Shown here: positions 1-6,138 of the stretch, piece after piece
Layout of the letters: the number at the start of each line of letters is the position of its first letter
Numbering within the stretch: the stretch's first letter is position 1
Assembly (NCBI GenBank): GCA_029939965.1
Contig: JAOZRY010000145.1
Location: 1-7,181, forward strand
Direction: 5' to 3'
Source of the DNA: Bacteroidales bacterium
GTDB lineage: Bacteria > Bacteroidota > Bacteroidia > Bacteroidales > 4484-276
Length of the DNA stretch: 7,181 bases
Notes under the pieces: model-generated
Told to the model about the DNA's origin: nothing
The model's database searches: none
Seen by the model: only the letters and a program-made list of their open reading frames with translations
Position numbers and translations under genes: made by a program

Positions 1-197
1 GATAATGCGATAATGAGACAATGTGATAATGCGACAATGCGACAATGTGATAATGCGATAATGAGACAATGAGATAATGTGATAATGCGATAATGAGACA
101 ATGTGATAATACGATAATGCGACAATGCGATAATGAGACAATACGATAATGCGATAATGAGACAATACGATAATGCGACAATGAGACAATGCGACAA
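1..197. repeat. Left 8-bp tandem array, GAYAATRN units
   Basis: Twenty-four consecutive 8-bp units run from position 1 to 192 with no insertion or deletion, followed by a partial unit (gacaa, 193-197). The unit is GA[T/C]AAT[G/A][C/A/T]; positions 1, 2, 4, 5 and 6 never vary, and AATG is intact in all but three units, which read AATA. The array starts at the window edge and probably continues leftwards. A looser 24-bp period is visible: gataatgc, gataatga, then a gacaat unit, for example at 1-24, 49-72, 81-104 and 145-168. The plus strand has stops in all frames, so it does not encode a long protein. The minus strand contains no TAA, TAG or TGA at all. Function is unknown. Confidence 0.97.
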
Positions 198-202
198 GCA
201 TT
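188..202. repeat. Junction hairpin between the two arrays
   Basis: The switch point between the left and right arrays is a perfect inverted repeat, AATGC (188-192) and GCATT (198-202), around the 5-nt loop gacaa. It is the innermost step of a larger symmetry: every AATG of the left array sits mirror-opposite a CATT of the right array about position 195. The 5-bp stem alone is weak; its interest lies in being the axis of that symmetry. Confidence 0.8.
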
Positions 203-510
203 AAACCATTGAATCATTTTATCATTTTAGCATTTTAGCATTTTATCATTAAACCATTTTAGCATTTTAGCATTCTATCATTAAACCATTTTAGCATTTT
301 AGCATTTTATCATTAAACCATTTTAGCATTCTATCATTCTATCATTCTATCATTAAACCATTTTAGCATTTTAGCATTGAATCATTTTAGCATTAAATCA
401 TTTTAGCATTTTATCATTGAAGCATTTTAGCATTGAATCATTGAAGCATTTTATCATTGAAGCATTGAAGCATTGAAGCATTAAACCATTAAATCATTGT
501 ATCATTTGAC
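199..510. repeat. Right 8-bp tandem array, CATTNNAN units
   Basis: Thirty-nine consecutive 8-bp units fill 199-510 exactly, with no indel. CATT and the A at position 7 are invariant. The variable bases come from a small vocabulary: TTAG 12 times, AAAC 6, TTAT 5, GAAG 5, CTAT 4, GAAT 3, AAAT 2, GTAT and TGAC once each (the last two are the terminal units, beside the gene). A 32-bp higher-order repeat of four units (TTAG, TTAG, T/CTAT, AAAC) occurs three times in a row at 223-318, with a five-unit variant at 319-358. From 415 on, GAAG units dominate. Both strands have stops in all frames, so it is not coding. The last unit ends 8 bp from the aldehyde dehydrogenase stop codon. Confidence 0.97.
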
Positions 511-518
511 CGTATTTT

Positions 519-1916
519 CTAAAGCACTTTTTTTATCAGATCAAGCTTATCGAGGTTGTATGGAGGGTATTTTATCGGGATGTCGATCCAGGTAGCTCGT
601 TTCATCACACTCTTGTGGTGCGAAAATGTGTTGAAGCCATGAATACTATGATAATTTCCAATACCACTGTTTCCCACTCCGCCAAACGGAAGTGCCGGAT
701 TACTAATGTGCATAATGGTGTCGTTGATGGTTCCTCCGCCAAAACTAACTTCGTTCAGAATCATTTTCTGCCGACCTTTGTTTGTGCCAAAATAATAGAG
801 TGCAAGCGGTTTTGGCCTTTTTTTTAAATCATTAATCGCCTCAAAAAAATCATCGAAAGTGAGTACAGGTAATATGGGGCCAAATATTTCATCTTCCATC
901 ACTTTATCTTGCCAGGTTATATTATCGAGAATTGTGGGAGCTATATACAATTCTTTCCCAGCGGTTTCTCCACCAAAATATATCTTGTCGGCAATTATCA
1001 AACTTTCTAATCTTTCAAAATTGGAGTGGTTGGCAATACGCAAAAAATCGGGGCTTTTCCTGGGGTTTTTGCCATACATCGAAGTAATGTAATGCTTTAT
1101 GTGGTTAAGCAATTTATCTTTTACTTTTTCGTGTACAAGCAAATAATCGGGTGCAATGCAAGTTTGACCAGCATTAATAAATTTGCCCCACACAATTCGT
1201 TTTGCTGCCACCTTTAGTGCCGCATCTTTATCTACAATACACGGGCTCTTTCCGCCCAACTCCAACGAAACAGGCGTAAGATGTTCGGCAGCAGCCTTAT
1301 AAACAATTTTCCCAACCCGTGTGCTACCTGTAAAAAAGATATAATCAAATTTACGGGAGAGCAAATCCTGAACTACAGGCACTCCACCTTCTATCACTCT
1401 CAAATACTTTGCATCGAAAGCATCGTTCAAAATTTTAGTTAGAACAGCAGAACAAGCCGGTGCTATTTCGCTTGGCTTTAAAATTATTGTATTTCCCGCT
1501 GCCATAGCACCAATCACCGGCCCAAGAGTGAGTAAATACGGATAATTCCAGGCACCTATTACAAGTGCATTTCCATACGGTTCGGGATAAACAAAACTGC
1601 TACCCGGAAGATTAGGGATATTTGTGCGTACCTTTTTTGGCTTTGCCCAGCGTTTTACTTTTTTAATGGCTTCCTTTATCTCGCCATAAATCAACCCCAG
1701 CTCAGTGGAATAAGTTTCAAAGCTCGATTTTCTTAAATCCAACCAGGCAGCATCAGTCAGTATTTTTTCGTTTTTACGAATTGTATCAAGCAATAGCTTT
1801 AATTGTGTTTTCCTAAAACTGATATTTTTGGTGCTGTTGGTATTAAAAAACTGTTGTTGCCCGGCAATAATTGTGTTAATATTTTCCATTATAATTTCAC
1901 TGTTTTTAGGATGCAT
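519..1916 (-). CDS. Class 3 (fatty) aldehyde dehydrogenase, NAD(P)-dependent
   Basis: It should oxidise aldehydes to carboxylic acids with NAD(P)+, in the cytoplasm or at the inner face of the membrane. Visible family marks, in residues from the longest start, are AWNYP with the oxyanion Asn124, FTGS at 195-198 (cofactor loop), LELGGK with general base Glu219, GQTC with nucleophile Cys253, and EIFGP at 343-347. The C-terminal stretch with NPALPFGGVGNSG and the short overall length (about 460 residues rather than about 500) place it in the ALDH3 group, whose members often act on medium to long chain or aromatic aldehydes; the substrate here is not determined. The start is uncertain: Met10 (codon at 1887-1889) fits the usual ALDH3 N-terminus better than Met1, and neither has a Shine-Dalgarno. 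All catalytic residues are present. The gene stands alone, divergent from the lipoprotein, and its 3' end abuts the 8-bp repeat block. Confidence 0.96.
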   Translation of the reverse strand: MHPKNSEIIMENINTIIAGQQQFFNTNSTKNISFRKTQLKLLLDTIRKNEKILTDAAWLDLRKSSFETYSTELGLIYGEIKEAIKKVKRWAKPKKVRTNIPNLPGSSFVYPEPYGNALVIGAWNYPYLLTLGPVIGAMAAGNTIILKPSEIAPACSAVLTKILNDAFDAKYLRVIEGGVPVVQDLLSRKFDYIFFTGSTRVGKIVYKAAAEHLTPVSLELGGKSPCIVDKDAALKVAAKRIVWGKFINAGQTCIAPDYLLVHEKVKDKLLNHIKHYITSMYGKNPRKSPDFLRIANHSNFERLESLIIADKIYFGGETAGKELYIAPTILDNITWQDKVMEDEIFGPILPVLTFDDFFEAINDLKKRPKPLALYYFGTNKGRQKMILNEVSFGGGTINDTIMHISNPALPFGGVGNSGIGNYHSIHGFNTFSHHKSVMKRATWIDIPIKYPPYNLDKLDLIKKVL

Positions 1917-1936
1917 AATTACAACTTTTTAACAGC

Positions 1937-1968
1937 ATTTCCGCAACTAAAGTTTTTTTTGCGGAAAT
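1937..1968. repeat. 10-bp inverted repeat in divergent spacer, candidate operator
   Basis: Perfect 10-bp arms, atttccgcaa (1937-1946) and ttgcggaaat (1959-1968), are separated by 12 bp. The right arm overlaps the TTTG -33 element of the lipoprotein promoter, and the whole repeat lies upstream of the aldehyde dehydrogenase start. This is the position expected of a dimeric regulator's operator acting on one or both genes. It could instead form a small stem in an aldehyde dehydrogenase leader RNA. No regulator gene is present in the window. Confidence 0.6.
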
Positions 1969-1990
1969 CCTTAATTATTCTTTAATTTTG
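1958..1990 (+). promoter_or_regulatory. Bacteroidota promoter for the LruC lipoprotein gene
   Basis: TTTG at 1958-1961 and TAATTTTG at 1983-1990 match the -33 (TTTG) and -7 (TAnnTTTG) elements of the Bacteroidota primary sigma factor, with 21 bp between them. Transcription would begin a few bases after 1990, giving a leader of roughly 25 nt before the ATG at 2022. The leader (aaaaattaacaagt) is A-rich with no Shine-Dalgarno, as is usual in this phylum. Confidence 0.7.
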
Positions 1991-2021
1991 CAAAAAGTAT
2001 TTTAACTAAAAATTAACAAGT

Positions 2022-3494
2022 ATGAAAAATTATGTAGTATTATTCGCCTTTGTCGCAGCAGTTCTTTTACTTAATTCTTGCAAGAAAGAAATAAATGAAA
2101 CTCCACCTGAATCTGGTACCCCCCAATTAATTTCAGAAATCGTAGCTGATCCTTCATTCGACTGGAGAACAGAAACAGATATTAAGTTTTTAATTAAAAT
2201 TCCGCAAACAGCTCCTATTGGAGTAATAAAAGTTTATTCTGCTGAAAGTGGAATAGTTTTTTTCCGTGCTTTGGCAAGTCATGATATTGATTTAGAAATT
2301 TCACTTAATATTCCAACATATATAAAAAAGGTTGATATTGAGTATAGCGACCCGACCTTACTGGCAAAAACAGTAGATGTAACCCTTGCAACGAGAACTA
2401 TTACACACACTTTTGAGTTTAGTGGTTTAAAATCTACTACCAATGTTATGGCCGATAGCGATAACGATGGAGTGCCAGATGACGAAGATGATTACCCGGA
2501 CGATCCTACAAGAGCATTTGACAATTCATATCCCGGAAATGATGTTGATGGAAATGAACTATTTAATACTCTTGCATGGGAAGATACTTATAAAGGAACC
2601 GGCGATTACGACTTCAACGATTTAGTTGCCGACTATCGTTTCGAGTATGTTACAAATGCACAAAACGAAATTGTTGATGATTTGCTTCTTAATTTTAATG
2701 TGAGATGTTCTGGTGCTACACATCATAATGGCTTTGGTTTTCAAATGCCGGGAGTTGCCGAAAATTTAATTACTGATGTATCAGGTTATAGATTGACGGC
2801 TGATTATATTAATTTAACCCCCAACAATCTCGAAGCCGGACATGATGGCGACTCTGCAACAGTAATAATATTTGATGATTCATATTCTTTATTCCCACCT
2901 TCTCCTTACGGGCCAAAGAAAAACACTATTGTTGAGGAAAGCCTTGTTAATTGTGATACTACTATAACAATTGAGCCTCCGTATTACGGTGTTGATACTT
3001 TTGATATTAGGGTTACTTTTGTTGCAGGAGTGTTGGCTGCCAATTTGAATTTAACAAATTGGAATCCTTTTATTATTGAAAGTTATACAAATTATGTAAG
3101 ATGTTTGGAAATTCACTTGCCCGATTATGCAACTACTGTTTTAGGAACATGTAGTTCCGGTGATTACAGAACGCCAGTACATAATCTGCCATGGGGAGTA
3201 AACGTTGGAAGCTATTTCGATTATACTTTTGAATCAGGTTGTCCTGTAAGCGAAGATACAGTTGTGAATCCAATTTTTAATGTACAAGAGATGAATCTTG
3301 GGCATCTCAAATTTATAGAATGGGTACAAAGTAATGGAGCAAATTTTGCCGATTGGTATATGCCAAAACCCGACTATCGTGATTGTGATTTTTTTTATAT
3401 AAATCTACATTACACTTTTACACCTAATGTTTGTGCTCATTATCTTGAACCAACAATTTATCCATATTTACCAAATTTGGCTCCACCTAATTAA
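2022..3494 (+). CDS. LruC-domain (DUF4842-type) outer-membrane lipoprotein
   Basis: This is an exported lipoprotein of unknown function. Residues 1-20 form a type II signal peptide: a short charged start, a hydrophobic run, then the lipobox LNSC with Cys20 as the lipidated residue, followed by KKEINE. Residues 21-140 are a poorly conserved, probably beta-rich N-terminal region. Residues 145-162 are an Asp-rich calcium-loop-like segment (DSDNDGVPDD and onwards) that leads straight into the LruC signature: TRAFDN, LAWED, GDYDFNDLV (194-202), YRFEYV, then NGFGFQMPG (236-244). Late family marks are YRTPVHNLPWGVN (382-394) and the segment ending in FADWYMPKPDYRD (442-454). The last 35 or so residues (CDFFYINLHYTF and onwards) extend past the point where I expect the domain to end. 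The mature chain has seven further Cys residues. It has its own promoter and a terminator shared with pgk. Related proteins are common in Bacteroidota, but their role is not established to my knowledge. Family assignment is confident; function is not. Confidence 0.88.
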   Translation: MKNYVVLFAFVAAVLLLNSCKKEINETPPESGTPQLISEIVADPSFDWRTETDIKFLIKIPQTAPIGVIKVYSAESGIVFFRALASHDIDLEISLNIPTYIKKVDIEYSDPTLLAKTVDVTLATRTITHTFEFSGLKSTTNVMADSDNDGVPDDEDDYPDDPTRAFDNSYPGNDVDGNELFNTLAWEDTYKGTGDYDFNDLVADYRFEYVTNAQNEIVDDLLLNFNVRCSGATHHNGFGFQMPGVAENLITDVSGYRLTADYINLTPNNLEAGHDGDSATVIIFDDSYSLFPPSPYGPKKNTIVEESLVNCDTTITIEPPYYGVDTFDIRVTFVAGVLAANLNLTNWNPFIIESYTNYVRCLEIHLPDYATTVLGTCSSGDYRTPVHNLPWGVNVGSYFDYTFESGCPVSEDTVVNPIFNVQEMNLGHLKFIEWVQSNGANFADWYMPKPDYRDCDFFYINLHYTFTPNVCAHYLEPTIYPYLPNLAPPN

Positions 3495-3579
3495 TTATTG
3501 CAATATTTATAAGAATACAAAAACAAGTTGTAATACTATTTCATTCGAGAATATACAACCGCGCTCTTTAGTGGGGTAT

Positions 3580-3626
3580 TAAAAAAAAACGGGTAAACCT
3601 AAATTATGGATACCCGTTTTTTTTTA
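3580..3626. terminator. Bidirectional intrinsic terminator between convergent genes
   Basis: The arms at 3580-3595 and 3611-3626 pair perfectly over 16 bp around a 15-nt loop. The core is cgggta/tacccg, flanked by nine A on the left and nine T on the right, so the hairpin ends in a U tract in either direction. It serves the lipoprotein gene on the plus strand (stop at 3494) and pgk on the minus strand (stop at 3641-3643). It is the only convincing intrinsic terminator in the window. Confidence 0.93.
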
Positions 3627-3640
3627 TTCGTTACAAACCT

Positions 3641-4831
3641 TTACCCTTCGATGGCTCTAACACCCGGCAGAGCTTTGCCTTCGATAAATTCGAGCATTGC
3701 ACCACCACCTGTAGAAACGTAGGTTACCTTATCAGCAAGATTGTATTTATTGATAGCAGCAACCGAATCTCCTCCTCCTACGAGCGAGTATGTGCCTTTT
3801 TCGGTTGCTTCGGCTATTTTTTCGGCAACGAACTGAGTTCCTTCAGCAAAGGCCGGCATTTCAAAAACACCCATCGGGCCATTCCAAAGTATTGTTTTTG
3901 ATTTGGCAATTACTTCCGAAAACATCTCCCGGGTTTTCGCACCAATATCAAGCCCCATCCAACCATCAGGAATTTCGTTGGAGGCCGAAACCTTCTTATT
4001 TGCATCATTAGAAAATTTATCTGCAATTACCGCATCCACTGGAATTAGAATTTCAACGTTTTTTATTTTGGCATCTTTCAGAATTTGCTTTGCCGTATCG
4101 ATCAAATCCTCTTCGATCAACGAATTTCCAATATTTCCACCCATTGCTTTAATAAAAGTAAACATCATTCCACCGCCAATAATTAAATTATCGACCTTGT
4201 TGAGCAGATTTTTGATAATCTCAATTTTGCCCGAAACTTTGGCACCACCCAAAATAGCTGTAAAGGGTTTTTTTGCATCAGATAACAATGCATTGATATG
4301 GGTAAGTTCGTTAACCATAACATAGCCAAAGTATTTGGCATCCGGAAAATATCCAGCAATAATAGCGGTTGAAGCATGTGCTCGGTGAGCAGTTCCAAAC
4401 GCATCGTTTACATACACATCAGCAAGGGATGCCAGTTTTTCGGCAAATTCGAAATTCCCGGCTTTTTCATCATTATAAAATCTAAGGTTCTCAAGCAAAA
4501 GCACTTCGCCCTTTTTCATTTCAGAAACTAATTTGCGTGGAACATCACCTATACAATCGCTGGCAAATTTTACATTTACACCAAGCTTTTCTGATAAAGC
4601 AGGAGCAAGATGCCTGAGCGAAAATTTATCTTCCGGTCCTTGTTTTGGGCGACCGAGATGCGACATCAAAATGGCCATTCCGCCATCGTTAATAATTTTC
4701 TTAATGGTAGGAATAGCTGCATCAATTCGGGTTGGATCAGTTATTTCAAATTTATCGTTCAAGGGAACATTAAAATCTACTCTTATGATTGCTTTGAGGC
4801 CATTAAAATTTAAATCATCTATTGTTTTCAT
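3641..4831 (-). CDS. pgk: Phosphoglycerate kinase
   Basis: This cytoplasmic glycolytic enzyme interconverts 1,3-bisphosphoglycerate plus ADP and 3-phosphoglycerate plus ATP. At 396 residues it has the normal bacterial length and is complete. Visible motifs are RVDFNVP (17-23) and SHLGRP (57-62) for substrate binding, LENLRFYNDE (113-122), VNDAFGTAHRAHAS (141-154), GGAKVSGK (195-202) opening the nucleotide domain, LWNGPMGVFE (315-324), GGGDSVAA (352-359) and STGGGA (373-378) in the nucleotide and phosphate loops. The ATG at 4829-4831 opens the conserved N-terminus directly, so the start is secure. It is a single-gene unit, not clustered with gap or other glycolytic genes here. It diverges from the aminotransferase operon and converges on the lipoprotein gene, with a shared terminator. 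A 17-bp tandem duplication lies in its upstream region. Confidence 0.99.
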   Translation of the reverse strand: MKTIDDLNFNGLKAIIRVDFNVPLNDKFEITDPTRIDAAIPTIKKIINDGGMAILMSHLGRPKQGPEDKFSLRHLAPALSEKLGVNVKFASDCIGDVPRKLVSEMKKGEVLLLENLRFYNDEKAGNFEFAEKLASLADVYVNDAFGTAHRAHASTAIIAGYFPDAKYFGYVMVNELTHINALLSDAKKPFTAILGGAKVSGKIEIIKNLLNKVDNLIIGGGMMFTFIKAMGGNIGNSLIEEDLIDTAKQILKDAKIKNVEILIPVDAVIADKFSNDANKKVSASNEIPDGWMGLDIGAKTREMFSEVIAKSKTILWNGPMGVFEMPAFAEGTQFVAEKIAEATEKGTYSLVGGGDSVAAINKYNLADKVTYVSTGGGAMLEFIEGKALPGVRAIEG

Positions 4832-4857
4832 CTTTACAAGTTTAGATTAGTTTATTA

Positions 4858-4893
4858 CAAATTTTAGTTGCAAAAGTAAAATAAAGCCGCAAA
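4858..4893 (-). promoter_or_regulatory. Candidate pgk promoter elements
   Basis: Read on the minus strand, TACTTTTG (4878-4871) matches TAnnTTTG exactly and lies 39 bp before the pgk ATG. No TTTG lies at the usual spacing: the candidates are 11 bp (4893-4890) or 28 bp (4910-4907) upstream, one in each copy of the 17-bp duplication. An alternative is TAAAATTTG (4866-4858), one base longer than consensus, with TTTG 23 bp upstream at 4893-4890. The location is probable, but the exact element is not settled. Confidence 0.4.
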
Positions 4894-4910
4894 TAAAATA
4901 AAGCCGCAAA
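4877..4910. repeat. Exact 17-bp tandem duplication upstream of pgk
   Basis: Two adjacent identical copies of taaaataaagccgcaaa occupy 4877-4893 and 4894-4910. On the minus strand each copy begins with TTTGCGGC, which includes a -33-like TTTG. The left copy overlaps the candidate -7 box of pgk by two bases. This could be a duplicated regulatory site or a recent slippage event that alters promoter geometry. Confidence 0.95.
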
Positions 4911-4933
4911 ATTTTTAAATCAACCTTACTCAG

Positions 4934-4966
4934 TTTGGAAATAATATTACAGGAATTCTATTTTTG
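4934..4966 (+). promoter_or_regulatory. Bacteroidota promoter for the aminotransferase operon
   Basis: TTTG at 4934-4937 and TATTTTTG at 4959-4966 match the phylum's -33 and -7 elements with a 21-bp spacer, identical to the spacing at the lipoprotein promoter. The ATG at 4984 is only 17 bp beyond the -7 box, so the leader would be very short (about 10 nt), leaving no room for a Shine-Dalgarno. Confidence 0.75.
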
Positions 4967-4983
4967 TTGAAAATTAATTAGCA

Positions 4984-6138
4984 ATGATATTTTCAGGCAA
5001 CATTACTACCAAACTTCCAAAAACGAAAACTTCCATTTTTGCTATCATGGCGAAAATGGCAAATGATTACAAAGCCATTAATCTTTCGCAGGGTTTTCCT
5101 GATTTCAGTATTTCGGAAGAACTCATCGAGCGTGTTTCGTATTACATGAAAAAGGGATACAATCAATATTCTCCTTTATCCGGAGTTCCTGAACTATGCA
5201 AGGCCATTGCAAAAAAGGTGGAAGAAATGCATGGTATTAAATACGACCCGGTATCCGAAATAAATATTACAGCCGGAGCTACACAGGCACTTTTTACAGC
5301 CATTGCAACCTTTATTAAAGATGAGGATGAAGTAATAATTTTTGAGCCCGCCTACGATTCTTATGGCCCGGCTGTGAGAGTAAATGGTGGAATAGTGAAA
5401 TATGTTCAACTGGAGTTGCCCGGATATAAAATAAATTGGCAACAAACCACACGTATGGTTACCAGCCGCACTAAAATGATTATCATCAACACACCACATA
5501 ACCCCACAGGTAGCGTATTGTGCAACGAAGACCTGGAGCAACTTGAAAGGCTTACACGGAATTCTGACATCATTGTTTTGAGCGATGAAGTATATGAGCA
5601 CCTGATTTTTGATAAATTGCAACATCATAGCGTTTGCCGATATCCCGATCTGGCTAAACGAAGTCTGTCCATCGGATCGTTTGGAAAAACATTTCATGCA
5701 ACCGGTTGGAAAATTGGCTATGTATTAGCCCCTGAAAACCTGATGAAGGAATTCAGGAAAATACATCAATGGATTGTTTTTACGGTAAATACACCTATAC
5801 AAATGGCGATGGCCGACTACCTTGCCAACCCCAACACTTACCTCAGCCTGCCCGATTTTTATCAAAAAAAACGGGATATTTTTCTTGATCTGATAAAGAC
5901 TTCACGGTTTAAAGTAATACCATCATTTGGCACCTATTTTCAGTGCCTGGATTACAGCGAAATTTCTAATTTGAACGATCTGGATTTCGCCAAACAATTG
6001 GTTACCAAAAACAAACTTGCCTCAATTCCATTATCACCCTTTTATAAAAACGGAAAGGACGACAAGATTCTACGTTTTTGTTTTGCCAAAAAAGAAGATA
6101 CGCTACGCAAAGCTGCTGAAATTATATGCAAGATTTAA
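4984..6138 (+). CDS. ybdL: YbdL-type methionine/glutamine aminotransferase (PLP, class I)
   Basis: This cytoplasmic PLP enzyme of fold type I resembles E. coli YbdL along its whole length (384 residues here). It is expected to move amino groups between methionine or aromatic amino acids and 2-oxo acids such as KMTB, with glutamine as a likely donor. Visible marks are INLSQGFPDF (32-41), QYSPLSGVPELCKAI (61-75), TAGATQALFTAI (96-107), NTPHNPTG with Asn173, SDEVYEH with Asp201 (pyridine nitrogen) and Tyr204, SFGKTFHATGWKIGY with Schiff-base Lys235, and LRFCFAKKED with Arg364 for the substrate carboxylate. The N-terminus aligns with the family, so the ATG at 4984 is credible. It is the first gene of a two-gene operon and overlaps the omega-amidase gene by 13 nt, a pairing that supports glutamine-transaminase activity. 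The exact substrate range is inferred, not shown. Confidence 0.93.
   Translation: MIFSGNITTKLPKTKTSIFAIMAKMANDYKAINLSQGFPDFSISEELIERVSYYMKKGYNQYSPLSGVPELCKAIAKKVEEMHGIKYDPVSEINITAGATQALFTAIATFIKDEDEVIIFEPAYDSYGPAVRVNGGIVKYVQLELPGYKINWQQTTRMVTSRTKMIIINTPHNPTGSVLCNEDLEQLERLTRNSDIIVLSDEVYEHLIFDKLQHHSVCRYPDLAKRSLSIGSFGKTFHATGWKIGYVLAPENLMKEFRKIHQWIVFTVNTPIQMAMADYLANPNTYLSLPDFYQKKRDIFLDLIKTSRFKVIPSFGTYFQCLDYSEISNLNDLDFAKQLVTKNKLASIPLSPFYKNGKDDKILRFCFAKKEDTLRKAAEIICKI

Noticed and set aside
1..510. CRISPR array
   Set aside because: The period is 8 bp with no spacers and no nearby cas genes. Variation is within units, not between identical repeats.
615..1217. Several short plus-strand open frames within the aldehyde dehydrogenase gene
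   Set aside because: They are complementary to catalytic-domain coding sequence, have no promoter of their own and show no family resemblance.
3527..3559. GTTGTA...TACAAC inverted repeat after the lipoprotein gene
   Set aside because: It has only 6 bp of pairing with a 21-nt loop and no U tract. The strong terminator at 3580-3626 accounts for the spacer.
3903..4325. A 140-codon plus-strand open frame inside pgk
   Set aside because: It lies antisense to a complete, motif-rich pgk and has no recognisable family. The minus-strand gene fully explains the region.
5194..5697. A 167-codon minus-strand open frame opposite the aminotransferase
   Set aside because: It is antisense to the conserved PLP-binding core of the aminotransferase. 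Its protein is a low-complexity mix without motifs, so it is a shadow.
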